Part shown: one piece after another, positions 34,757-43,317 of the stretch
Layout: every line of letters starts with the position of its first letter
Position numbering within the stretch: position 1 is the stretch's first letter
NCBI GenBank assembly: GCA_041389885.1
Contig: JAWKRB010000037.1
Span: 1-64,000, forward strand
DNA: 64,000 bases
Reading direction: 5' to 3'
Source: JAWKRB01 sp041389885
Lineage (GTDB): Bacteria > Myxococcota_A > Polyangia > Polyangiales > Ga0077539
The notes under the pieces: model-generated
What the model was told of the DNA's origin: nothing
Database searches by the model: none
Seen by the model: only the letters and a program-made list of their open reading frames with translations
Position numbers and translations under genes: made by a program

Positions 34757-35716
34757 ATGACCCGCACCCACGACTCCCCCGACGCGCCCGCTGCTTCGCC
34801 CACCCCGCCGTCGGCGCGGGTCTACGCCATCGTCGCCCGCGACGCGCGCACCGCCGTGGTGTTTCGCCGCGGCCCGGCGAAGCAGGTCCGCATGCTCCGC
34901 TGGGACCTCGCGACCGACCGCGTCGAGGGCGGTCAGTGGCTCTCGGGTCGCGTCTACGAAGAGCGCTGCGACCTCTCCCCCGACGGCGAGCTGCTCGTGT
35001 ACTTCGCGGGCAAGTTCAAGTCGAAGGTCGACACCTTCACCGCCATCAGCCGCCCGCCCTTCTTCACCGCCCTCGCCTTCTGGCCCGACCGCGGGACCTG
35101 GGGCGGAGGCGGCGTCTTCGAGACGAACCGCAAGGTGGCGCTGCAGTACGGCCGGGTGAACTTCGAGCAGCACGGCGGGAGAGACATTCCGAGCGACTTC
35201 GAGGTGATCTCGATGAGCGACTACCGGCGCAGGCTCGGCGCCGAGGCCGACCGCGTGCGACACGGCTTCAGGCTCCTGCGCGAGGGCGTGAAGGGGCCGC
35301 CGACGGACAGCCTGTCGGTGGTCTGGGCCGAGCCGTGGATCGAGCAGAAGCCCTCGCCTCGTCGCGCCGCGATGCACCTTCAGCGCCTGTGGCACGGGAT
35401 GTTCGAGCGCAACGGCGCGCGCTGCGTCTACACCTTCCGCCTCGTCGACGAGCGCGGCGACGCGCTCCTCGACCTCGGGCGCCTCGACTGGGCCGACTGG
35501 GACCACGACGGCTCGCTGCTCTTCAGCGAGGGCGGTCGCTTGTACCGACGCGACGTGCGCGCCCCGCGCGACGCGCCCCCCGCGCCGAAGCTGGTGGCCG
35601 ACCTCTCCGCACAGACCTTTCAGAACCTCCCGCCGACGCCCGAGGCGAAGCGCTGGCCGAGCGCGGGGCGAGCCCGGGGTGCGCTCACCCCACCACCCTC
35701 GCGACGACGACGGTGA
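34757..35716 (+). CDS. hypothetical protein, 319 aa
   Basis: No family was recognised. The protein has propeller-like strands and turns (LSPDGELLVYFAGKF, WDHDGSLLFSEGGRLYRRD) and aromatic-rich blocks (PPFFTALAFWPDRGTWGGGG), with no signal peptide. The ATG at 34757 is preferred over one at 34739 because the extra residues add nothing. The 3' end overlaps the convergent PP2C gene by 32 bases. It is divergent from the large c-heme lipoprotein gene, with which it may share a promoter region (34669-34756). Function unknown. Confidence 0.7.
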   Translation: MTRTHDSPDAPAASPTPPSARVYAIVARDARTAVVFRRGPAKQVRMLRWDLATDRVEGGQWLSGRVYEERCDLSPDGELLVYFAGKFKSKVDTFTAISRPPFFTALAFWPDRGTWGGGGVFETNRKVALQYGRVNFEQHGGRDIPSDFEVISMSDYRRRLGAEADRVRHGFRLLREGVKGPPTDSLSVVWAEPWIEQKPSPRRAAMHLQRLWHGMFERNGARCVYTFRLVDERGDALLDLGRLDWADWDHDGSLLFSEGGRLYRRDVRAPRDAPPAPKLVADLSAQTFQNLPPTPEAKRWPSAGRARGALTPPPSRRRR

Positions 35717-36431
35717 TGTTGTCCCTCCCGCCCGCGTCGTAGGCCTCGCGCACGAGGGTCGCGGCGGCGTCGCCGGGGCTCTGCGCGAGGAGCACCTCGC
35801 GAATGCGCGCGTCGGTCACGGTCTCGATGAGCCCGTCGGTGCAGAGCAGAAACACGTCCCCCGGCCGCGCGTCGAGGGTGCGCAGGTCGGCCTTCACGGT
35901 GCCCTTCATCCCCAGCGCGCGAGTGATCACGTTCGCGTGCGCGAACTGCGACTTGGGCGGCACCGACATGCCCGCGGCCTTCATGTCCTCGTGCAGCGAG
36001 TGGTCGCGGGTGACCTGGGTGATCGACGACCCGCGCAGGCGGTACACCCGCGAGTCGCCGACGTGGCCCACCACCACCCGAGGACCATCCAGGGCGAGGG
36101 CCGCGACCGTCGACCCCATCGACGCGAGGCGGCCGGTCTTGCGCGCGTTTACCTCGGCGTCGGCGAGTCGAATGCCCACCGAGAGCATGTTCTCGGCGAG
36201 GCTGCGCTCGGGCTCCAGGCCGAAGGGCCAGGTGGTGTTGTCGTCGTCGGCGTTGCGGCGATAGAAGCCGCGGAGCGTGTCGACGGCGACCCGGCTCGCG
36301 ACCTCGCCGCCCTCGTAGCCGCCCATCCCGTCGGCGACGACGAAGAGTCCGAGCTCAGGGGCGACGCAGAAGGCGTCTTCGTTGTTGGACCTGCGACCTA
36401 CGTGCGTGACGGCGGCGTGCTCGATGCGCAT
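35685..36431 (-). CDS. PP2C-type serine/threonine protein phosphatase
   Basis: At 248 residues this is the bacterial Stp/PrpC type. The metal-binding motifs are present in order: RRSNNEDAF (~15), VADGMGGYEGG (~33), GHVGDSRVYR (~121), LCTDGL (~195) and GGRDNITVVVARV at the end. It dephosphorylates phospho-Ser/Thr proteins and would oppose the many Hanks-type kinases of myxobacteria. AGGAGG sits seven bases before the ATG at 36431. The gene lies downstream of the FtsH-like/small-protein pair on the same strand, separated by 139 bp containing a perfect 16-bp palindrome. Confidence 0.93.
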   Translation of the reverse strand: MRIEHAAVTHVGRRSNNEDAFCVAPELGLFVVADGMGGYEGGEVASRVAVDTLRGFYRRNADDDNTTWPFGLEPERSLAENMLSVGIRLADAEVNARKTGRLASMGSTVAALALDGPRVVVGHVGDSRVYRLRGSSITQVTRDHSLHEDMKAAGMSVPPKSQFAHANVITRALGMKGTVKADLRTLDARPGDVFLLCTDGLIETVTDARIREVLLAQSPGDAAATLVREAYDAGGRDNITVVVARVVG

Positions 36432-36520
36432 GGCGCACCTCCTGGGTGGTGCACACCCTCATCGCGCGCCCCGTACCAGGACCCTCACCGTTGATTTTAC
36501 AAGACTTTTCGTCACACCCT

Positions 36521-36536
36521 GGGGTGCGCGCACCCC
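36521..36536. promoter_or_regulatory. perfect 16-bp palindrome upstream of the PP2C gene
   Basis: GGGGTGCGCGCACCCC is self-complementary and lies 90 bp upstream of the phosphatase start and 35 bp after the preceding stop. It could be an operator or a short terminator stem; there is no T-tract on the minus strand. An A+T-richer stretch (36492-36512) next to it may hold the PP2C promoter. Confidence 0.35.
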
Positions 36537-36570
36537 ACCTGAGCGGGGCTCGCTGGGGTCACGACACCCC

Positions 36571-36831
36571 TCAGCGCTTCGCGGCGACGGGCGCGCGGGC
36601 CGCGGGCTCGGCGTCGTCGGGGCTGTCGATCACGGTGCCGTCCTTGCGCGAGCGCCGCACGATCACGTCGGTGTCTTCGCCGATGGGCTTGCCGATGAGC
36701 GCCTCGACGAGGGCGCGGTGGTCGCGCTCGTGCTCGTGGGGCAGCGCGTCAGACTCGCCCTCGTAGGCCACGATGAGCTCGCGGCGGCCGGTGTGTCGGT
36801 TGAATCGCAGCTTGATCGTGACCTCAGCCAT
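36571..36831 (-). CDS. small acidic protein coupled to FtsH-like gene (resembles FtsH ternary system domain X7)
   Basis: An 86-residue protein with the pattern KLRFNRHTGRRELIVAYEG, then DALPHEHERDHRALVEALIG. I associate this pattern with the small beta-grasp-like partner called domain X7 in proposed FtsH ternary conflict systems; that assignment is from memory of the family and moderate at best. Its ATG lies inside the end of the FtsH-like gene (ATGGCTGA overlap), so the two are translationally coupled. The C-terminal ~20 residues are disordered (PDDAEPAARAPVAAKR). No catalytic residues are apparent, and an adaptor or substrate-tag role is inferred. Confidence 0.65.
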   Translation of the reverse strand: MAEVTIKLRFNRHTGRRELIVAYEGESDALPHEHERDHRALVEALIGKPIGEDTDVIVRRSRKDGTVIDSPDDAEPAARAPVAAKR

Positions 36832-38946
36832 GGCTCACCCGGTCCCTCTCCCCCGAGAGCTCGGCCGCGAAGCCGCGCAGGCCGTCGCCCTCGAGGACCT
36901 TCTTCTCCAGCAGCAGCTTCCACAGCGCCTCGAGCTGCGGCGCGTTAGCGCGCAGCAGCGCCTCACGCAACGGCCTGGGCTCCTCGCGGAGGATCGACTC
37001 GACCTCCGCGTCACCCCTCTCGTCGGCTGGGCGACACGGCGAGCCTGCCCTCGCGCTCGTCTTCGGCACCACGCGCGGACCCATCGCCCGCGACATGCCG
37101 TACTGCTCCACCATCGCGCGGGCGATGGCGTTGGCGTGCTGCTGCAGGTCGGTGTACGCCGCTCACCTCACTTGAAAACCTGTACGCTCGGCGACCTGTC
37201 CGCCGAGGCCCACGCAGATGTCGGCGCGCAGCTCGTCCTCGGTGGTGACGTAGGGGCGCGCGCGCGCGGCGCGGAGCACGTAGCCCAGGGCGCCGTCTTG
37301 GTCCTGCGCGATGCAGATGCGCTCGGGGGCGGTGGCCCTGGGGAGCAGCATGGCCGCGAGCGCGTGCCCCGCCTCGTGCACGGCGATGACCTTCTCCTCG
37401 TCGGGCGAGAGCACGACGCGCCGGCGCGATTTGCGCTGCAGCGCGCGGTCGATGTCGTCGGGGGTGAACGCACCGCCGCCCTCGCGGAGCTGCTGTCGCT
37501 TGAGCGCGCGGCACAGCGCGTGGAGGTGATCGCCCGTGAAGGGGAGGGACTTCTCCGCGTCGGCGAGGCCCTCGGTTGCGCCGCCACGAAGGGTGCTCGA
37601 CGAGCTCGGGGGTGAGGCCCAGGGCGAGGCGCTCGCTGTAGATCTTCGCGATCGCGCGGCGGTCGTCGGGGTCGGGCGCGGGGATCTCGATGAGGAACTC
37701 GAACCTCCCCGGCCGCAGCAGCGCGCCGTCGAGGGACGACACGAAGTTCGTCGTGCCCACCACGAAGACCATCTCGTTCTTGCGAAAGCCGTCCATCTCC
37801 GTGAGGAGCTGGTTGACCATCGAGTGCTCCACCCCAGAGCCCTGGTAGCTCCCGCGCTGGTGCGCGAAGGCGTCGATCTCGTCGAAGACGATCACCGAGG
37901 GCGCGCTCTGACGGGCCTGGCGAAAGATCCGCCGGAGGTTCTCTTCCGACTCGCCCACCCACTTCGACTTGAGCTCCGGCCCCGAGACCACGATCACCGT
38001 CGCGTCCATCGCCGCGGCGACGGCCTTGGCGAAGTAGGTCTTTCCCGTGCCCGGCGGGCCGTGAAAGATCACGCCGCGGGGGAGCAACGACTCGAGCGCG
38101 CGAATGTCGCCCTCGACGGTGAGGGCGTCTTTGCGGCGCACCAGATCGAGGAGCTCGTCGCGCAGCCGGGCCTTCACCTCGCCGTAGCCGCCGATGTCGC
38201 GGTCGAGGTCGACGCTCGGGGAGCTCGACGCCGTCGGTGACCGTGTGTCGCCGGGCTCGGGTAGAAGGTCCTCGTCGGCGCCGGCCTCGCGGCGCAGGGC
38301 GAGGTCGGCGAAGGCCTGCGCGCGCGCCTGGGTTGAGCCCCGAAGGCGGCCAGTACCGGTAGAGCCCGAAGGGATCGAAGTCCCTGGCGTGCAGCGACTT
38401 CGCCTCGCGCTGGGTGATGATCTTCGCGAGGGCGCCGCGGGGGATGCCCGTGATCTCCCGGCGCGCGGCGAACACGTCGCGGATCACCTTGGGCACCTCG
38501 AAGCTCGGGTCTCGAAAGCCCAGGACCACCGCCTCGGGGTTCTCGTAGAGCAGCGGGATGCACTCCCTCGCCTCGAGGGTGAGACCGGTGTGCGTGGTGG
38601 TGAGCACGTCGAGGTGCGGCAGCACGATCACCGCGCGCTCGACGGCGCCGCGAATGGCGTCGCCGAGCTGCTCGATCATGCGCGAGAGCGTGGCGCGGGG
38701 CGGCGCGTCGGCCGCGGGGCGCCCGTCGATCAGCACGATGCGCGGCGGCTGGGCCGCGCGGCGGAGGCGCTGGCGCACGGCGAGGTAGAGGTAGACCGTG
38801 AGCTCCTTGTCGCACTCCACCAGCACCGACTGCCCGCGGCGCAGGCGCTCTTCGATGAACGCGATGTCGGCGGCGCAGGCGGCCTCCACCGCGTCTTCGA
38901 CCCGAAGCGACACCGGCAGCGAGTCGATCGATACGGCGCGGCTCAT
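36824..38946 (-). pseudogene. FtsH-like AAA+ zinc protease, frame-disrupted
   Basis: From ATG 38946, ~200 residues of a degenerate AAA-like N-domain (SVLVECDKELTVYLYLAVRQ, VIVLPHLDVLTT) lead to a full AAA+ core: GPPGTGKTYFAKA, VIVFDEIDAFAHQRGS and the second region of homology GALLRPGRFEFLIE. An M41-type peptidase domain with HEAGHALAAMLLPR follows, then MVEQYGMSRAMGP. Frameshifts occur near 38330 and 37585, and an in-frame TGA sits at 37163-37165 inside the peptidase domain. All motifs are intact once frames are joined, so sequence error or very recent decay is more likely than old pseudogenisation. Instead of the N-terminal membrane helices of housekeeping FtsH it has the extra ATPase-like domain. 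It probably unfolds and degrades specific targets with the coupled small protein. Confidence 0.7.
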
Positions 38947-38992
38947 GCGCGACGGTGTACCACGCGGCGCTTGGCCGGAGCGCCGCGCGGGC

Positions 38993-40307
38993 ATGCGCCG
39001 ATGCGAGGGGTGCGAAGTCCCCTTCGGATGCGCGCTCGCGGCGCTCGCCTCGGGATGCGCCCTGACCGTGCAGAGCGCCCCCGACGCGGGCGCTTCTGAC
39101 GCGCCTCCCGCAAGCGCTCCCTGCGGGCGCACGCCTCCCGCCCTGCGGCTGCTGCGTCCCTTGAGCGGTGAGCGCGTGCGCGGCGCGCGGCCCACCTTTC
39201 GTTGGATCGCGCCCGCGAACGAGCCCGCGCGCGCGTGACGCTCTGCGCCGACCGCGCGTGCGCCCGCGTGCTCGTCGAGGGCGAAGGGCGCGACGGCGCG
39301 TGGATCCCTCCGAGCGCGCTGCGCCCGGGAACGCTGTTCTGGCGCGTGAGCACGCGGGACGGCGCGCGCTCGGCGACCCGCGCGCTGGAGGTCCCGACGA
39401 CCGAGATGCCCGCGGGGTGCCTGCGCGCGGTGGTCGATTTCGACGGCGACGGCGTCGAAGACGCGGTGACCGCCGCGCCCTCCCGCGCCTGCGAGGTGCG
39501 GGTGCGCTGCAGCGGCGCGGGGCTCGCGGAGCGCGTGTTCACCGCCGCGCCCGGAGTCCCTGCGACGCGATCTCTGCGCGCCAGGGCGTCGCGTCGAGGC
39601 GCTCTCGCTGGTCGCGGCGGGCGACGTCGACGGCGACGGCTTCACCGACGCGCTGAGGCGCGGGTCGAGACGCTGCCCGAGGGGCGACTCGCAGCGCGTG
39701 TGGCGCTTCGGACTCATCGCGGGCGGCCCGCGAAGGCTCTCGAGGTGCGCTGGAGCGCCGAGGAGCGCACGCAGAACGCCTGGGGAGCGGTGCGCGTCCA
39801 GCCCGCGGGGGACCTCGACGACGACGGCTACGCCGACCTCCTGCACAGCCGCACGTCAGGCTCTTGAGCCGCTGCACGCGGTCTTCGGCGCGCGTGTGCT
39901 CTTCGGCGCCGAGGGCATGCCTCACGCCGAGCGAGGCGCTACTTGTGACCGCGCCGGCGAGAACCGTGGCGGCGTGCGACCTCGACGGCGACGGCGTCGA
40001 AGAGATCGCGGCCCTCGACCGCGACGGGACCTTCGCGCTCTACCGCGCGAACGAGCGACGGCTGCGGCTGTACCTCGCGCCCACGAGCTGCCAGGGCGAA
40101 TCGCTGCGCTTCTTCGACCGCTGCATCCCGGGCGTGATGCGCCCGGACGCCGACCTGCGGCTCCTGGGTGACCTCAACGGCGACGGGCTGCTGGACGTCG
40201 AGAGCCCCCTCTTCGACACCCCCGACGCGCGCGTCCCCCGCGGCACGGTGACCTTCTTCGGCGGAGGGGTTGACTCGCGGGCTCACCACCGGCGGGTGCA
40301 GCGCTAG
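38993..40307 (+). pseudogene. FG-GAP/VCBS-repeat lipoprotein, frame-disrupted
   Basis: ATG 38993 begins a lipoprotein signal with an ALASGC-type lipobox. Calcium-binding FG-GAP/VCBS motifs follow at intervals but in different frames: FDGDGVEDAV, VDGDGFTDAL, LDDDGYADLL, LDGDGVEEIA, LNGDGLLDV. At least four frameshifts (about 39235, 39570-39600, 39660-39720, 39860-39940) are needed to join them. Joined, it would be an about 435-residue lipid-anchored integrin-like propeller. The stop codon TAG at 40305-40307 coincides with the CTAG end of a P2 repeat. It is divergent from the FtsH-like gene with 46 bp between starts. Confidence 0.6.
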
Positions 40308-40823
40308 TACCTTACAAGGGATTTGAAGCGTTCAGCGCGAGCGAAGTACCCACATCCCGCGCTGCCGCCACACCCCTTCTCCCGCCTCGCTGCGTTCGAC
40401 ACACCCAGGTCAGGAGCCGCCCCTCGTCCCTTCTGACCCAGCGCGGGGCTCACCGCCCTCCTCCGCGGGCTTCGCCGATGGAGGAGGGGCTACGTCCTTC
40501 GGGAAGATGCTCCGCGTCAGACTGCCCTTGGGATGCGTCCGCATGGCCTGAGACCGCGCGCGGATGTATCTGCCATCCCTTGTGTCTCCAGCCTCCTCCA
40601 TCGGCGAAGCCCATGGAGGAGGGCGAGAGGAGGGCCCCGCGTCGGGTCGAAGGGACGAGCGGCGGCGCGGACAGACCAGAGGCGCATCACGCTTGTTTTC
40701 AAGCGGATTCCTGACCTGTGTGTCGAACGCAGCCCGAGGCGGGAGAGGGCGCGCGGTCGCGTCGGTGGGGGCCCGCGGTGCGGGCTCACTTCAACCTTTC
40801 ACCTCCTCTGTGGAGAGGGACTC
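40304..40823. repeat. composite palindrome P2, copy 3
   Basis: This element begins with CTAG at 40304, which also supplies the TAG stop of the FG-GAP gene. The left terminal segment (CCACATCCCGCGCTGCCG ... TCTCCCGCCTCG) and the CGTTCGACAC and CTCCTCC arms are mirrored on the right side down to ~40823. The loop carries the shared sequence GATGCTCCGCGTCAGACTG and CTTGGGATGCGTCC. It fills the 585-bp gap before the next gene. No coding potential was recognised. Confidence 0.72.
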
Positions 40824-40892
40824 GTCCCCCGCGGCGGCGGGGTGAGGAAGCTCGGCTTGTGCCTCCCCGCGCACGCTGGCACCGTCCTCGCC

Positions 40893-41201
40893 ATGCCCGC
40901 CGCACCGCACCGCGCGCGCCTCTGGGCGGCCCTCGCCGCGCTCGTCCTCGGGTGCACGCGCCCGACGCCCGCCGCGCCGCCCGAGCCCGCACCGCCCGCA
41001 GCGCCGCCGTCCCCCGCGCCCTCGACGCCGACCTGCCGCGCCGACACCGACTGCAACTACATGGCCTGCGGCTGCGCGTGCAGGTTCTTTCCCCCGAACG
41101 CGCGGGTCCGCTGCCCGATGTGCGAGTCGGGGCCCCCCGCCTGCGCCGCGATGCGTCCGCGCTGCGTCGAGGGACGCTGCGCGCTGACCCCGCCCGGCTG
41201 A
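40893..41201 (+). CDS. small Cys-rich lipoprotein, 102 aa
   Basis: A signal peptide with lipobox LVLGC (~residue 20) is followed by a Pro/Ala-rich linker (PAAPPEPAPPAAPPSPAP). The compact domain has about nine Cys: CRADTDCNYMACGCACRFF ... CPMCESGPPACAAM ... CVEGRC. The spacing suggests a disulphide-rich extracytoplasmic knot, like the single-module Cys proteins common in Polyangia. The ATG at 40893 gives the only good signal peptide. It follows a P2 repeat and stands 90 bp ahead of the next gene. Function unknown. Confidence 0.65.
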   Translation: MPAAPHRARLWAALAALVLGCTRPTPAAPPEPAPPAAPPSPAPSTPTCRADTDCNYMACGCACRFFPPNARVRCPMCESGPPACAAMRPRCVEGRCALTPPG

Positions 41202-41291
41202 GCCTCCCCCCCACTTCTTCGCCTCGTCCTGCGAACGCGTGCATGGTGCGCGCCTCGCGCCCCGTGGGAGCGGCGCGAGGAGGAGCCGAGC

Positions 41292-41708
41292 ATGACGACG
41301 CACTGGTCAGGAACAGGCACGAAAGAAGACCCCTGGCGGCTCAAGACCCCGCCGCTCACGTCGGAGTACACGCTCTACCGCGACGACGCCGCCGATCCTC
41401 CGGTGCTCGTGTGCCAGGTCGGGACCACCACCTTGAAGTACCTCGCCCGCGCCCTCGACGACCTGCACGCGATGCTGAAGTCCCGGGGCGACTGGGTGCC
41501 CCTGGGCTCGGCCGACGAGCAGAAGCCCGCCGCCGAGGGAACGGTCGAAGCCTGGGGCCGCGCCGCCGACAACCCCGTCGGGGGCTGGTACGGGCAGAAG
41601 AAGGGGCTGCGCGGGCGCTTCGGGATGTACATCCCGCCTGTCATGGAGGCCCTGGGCCTCGCGGAGCTCGAGCACAACCCGCGCAACAACCGCATGCGCG
41701 CGCGCTGA
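41292..41708 (+). CDS. conserved hypothetical protein (DUF6855-like), 138 aa
   Basis: The protein matches a small, highly conserved bacterial family I recall as DUF6855. Hallmarks are GTKEDPWRLKTPPLTSEY, YRDDAADPPVLVCQVG, RGDWVPLGSADEQKPA, EAWGRAADNPVGGWYG and a tail LEHNPRNNRMRAR. It is soluble, single-domain and full-length, with GAGGAGGAG shortly before the ATG. The invariant Trp, Gly and Asn positions suggest a binding or enzymatic pocket, but no activity is established. It converges on the NmrA-like gene with a 7-bp gap. Confidence 0.8.
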   Translation: MTTHWSGTGTKEDPWRLKTPPLTSEYTLYRDDAADPPVLVCQVGTTTLKYLARALDDLHAMLKSRGDWVPLGSADEQKPAAEGTVEAWGRAADNPVGGWYGQKKGLRGRFGMYIPPVMEALGLAELEHNPRNNRMRAR

Positions 41709-41715
41709 GCCCCGC

Positions 41716-42327
41716 TCAGGCCGAGACGAAGGGCGCCCGGCGGAGCCAGGTGTCGTCGGTGAGCGTCGCGAGCGCGAAGGCCGCGAGCGCGTCGCGCGAC
41801 ACGCTGCCGCTCAGCAGCCGCTCGAGGTTCGCGCGGGCCGGCGCCTCGGCGGGGTCGTCGGTGAGGCGAGGCGGGCGCAGCGCGGTCCACGCGAGCCCGC
41901 TGGCCTCGAGCAGCGCGTGCTCGTGGACCTTGTCTTTGAACGCCTCCAGCGTGAGCGTGCGCACGACGAACGAGATCGCCTTGTCGGCCATCTCCTTGCG
42001 GTCGCCCGGCAGGTCCAGCGCCGCGCCGGAGACCACCACGTAGCGCTTCGCCCCCGCGGCGATCACGTTCTCGGTCGCGACGCTGCAGATGTTGTTGTGC
42101 CCGTCGACCGGCCCGATGGCCGAGATCACGCCGTCGCAGCCCGCGACGAGCCGCGCGACGTCTCTCGACTCGCGGGCGTCGCCGTGGAGCGCCTCGAGGT
42201 TCGGGTGAGACACCCGCAGCCGCCCCGGCGAGCGCACGAGCGCGCGCACCGTGTGACCCGCGTCGAGGGCGTGCTGGAGAATGAGCGAGCCCGTGCGACC
42301 GGTCGCGCCGAGGATGGCGATCTTCAT
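41716..42327 (-). CDS. NAD(P)-binding NmrA/SDR-like reductase, 203 aa
   Basis: The Rossmann motif ILGATGRTGSLILQHAL at the N-terminus (GxxGxxG), followed by HTVRALVRSPGRL and VISAIGPVDG, defines an atypical SDR of the NAD(P)H-binding/NmrA type. At 203 residues it is the short form, which binds nucleotide and often acts as a redox sensor or flavin/biliverdin-type reductase. The catalytic Tyr-x3-Lys of classical SDRs is not evident. It is the distal gene of three minus-strand oxidoreductase genes (with 42394-43284 and 43318-44157), separated by 66 bp from the next. Confidence 0.82.
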   Translation of the reverse strand: MKIAILGATGRTGSLILQHALDAGHTVRALVRSPGRLRVSHPNLEALHGDARESRDVARLVAGCDGVISAIGPVDGHNNICSVATENVIAAGAKRYVVVSGAALDLPGDRKEMADKAISFVVRTLTLEAFKDKVHEHALLEASGLAWTALRPPRLTDDPAEAPARANLERLLSGSVSRDALAAFALATLTDDTWLRRAPFVSA

Positions 42328-42393
42328 GGGGGAGTGCCTGCGTGCTTTCAGGGGATCCGAGGCCGCGCAGAGTCTACTCCCGCGCGCGTCACA

Positions 42394-43284
42394 TCAACAG
42401 GGGCGCGCGGCCTCGGAGGCTGCGTAGAGCTTCGCGACGGCGGTGAGGTTCTCGCCGCCGAGTCCACCCTCCGCGGCGCGCGCGTACACCTCGCCCGCGC
42501 GGTGCGTGACGGGGAGCTCGCCGCCCGAGGCCGCGGCGGTCTGCGAGACGTAGCGCAGGTCCTTGCGCAGCAGGTCGATCGGAAACATCGGAGCGTGGCG
42601 CCCGGCTCGCATCAGCCCGAGCGCGCCCTTCGCGGCGGGGCTCGTCACGGGGCTGCCCTCGAGGGCGCGCGAGAGCGCCGCGAGGTCGAGGCCCGCGCGC
42701 TCGGCGTACCCCAGGAGCTCCGCCAGCGCGGCCACCTGCACGCCGAAGAGGGCGTTCACCACGAGCTTCGCGCTCGCCCCCGCCGCGGTCGGACCGAGGT
42801 GCTGCACCGCGCCGCCCATCGCCGTGAGGGTCGGCGTCGCGCGCGCGACGTCCTCGACGTCGCCCCCGGCGAGGAAGGTCAGGGCGCCGGCCTCGGCCTG
42901 CGGCCTCGACCCCACCACGGGCGCGTCGAGGAGGCGCAGCCCGCGCGCCCCCGCGGCGGCGGCCAGCTCGGAGACCCACGCGGGCGTCAGGGTGCTGCAC
43001 TCGACCAGCAGCGCGCCCTCCGACGCGGCGGCGAGGGCGCCGTCAGGCCCCGTCCAGAGCGCGCGCGAGGCGTCGTCGTCGGTCACCATCGCGAAGACGA
43101 TCGCGGCGCCCTCCACCGCGGCACGGACCGTCGGCGCGGCGTGTGCGCGGAGCGTCGGCGCGTCGTCGGGGACCCCCGAGCGGCTCCAGACGCGCAGCGC
43201 GTGGCCCGCGGCGGCGAGGCGCGAGGCCATGCGACGCCCCATGGCGCCGAGTCCGAGAAAGGCGATCTGCTGTGAGGGGTTCAT
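42394..43284 (-). CDS. NAD(P)-dependent oxidoreductase of the 3-hydroxyisobutyrate dehydrogenase family
   Basis: The N-terminal Rossmann fold FLGLGAMGRRMASRLAAAGH, the substrate-site segment LLDAPVVGSRPQAEAGALTF (normally DAPVSGG) and the catalytic-Lys region GASAKLVVNALFGV are all in place. Length is 296. Members reduce or oxidise short beta-hydroxy acids. The usual SGG of the substrate loop reads VGSRPQAEAG here, pointing to the HIBADH-related branch that reduces semialdehydes. It lies 33 bp downstream of the aldo-keto reductase gene on the same strand, so the two likely form an operon facing away from the divergent LysR gene. Confidence 0.88.
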   Translation of the reverse strand: MNPSQQIAFLGLGAMGRRMASRLAAAGHALRVWSRSGVPDDAPTLRAHAAPTVRAAVEGAAIVFAMVTDDDASRALWTGPDGALAAASEGALLVECSTLTPAWVSELAAAAGARGLRLLDAPVVGSRPQAEAGALTFLAGGDVEDVARATPTLTAMGGAVQHLGPTAAGASAKLVVNALFGVQVAALAELLGYAERAGLDLAALSRALEGSPVTSPAAKGALGLMRAGRHAPMFPIDLLRKDLRYVSQTAAASGGELPVTHRAGEVYARAAEGGLGGENLTAVAKLYAASEAARPC

Positions 43285-43317
43285 CTCCGCTCTCCGTGTG
43301 GATGGTCGTGGGGTCGG

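Noticed and set aside
40893..41201. Cys-rich lipoprotein as a toxin or RiPP precursor
   Set aside because: The lipobox and disulphide-like spacing fit an ordinary envelope lipoprotein; no maturation gene is adjacent.
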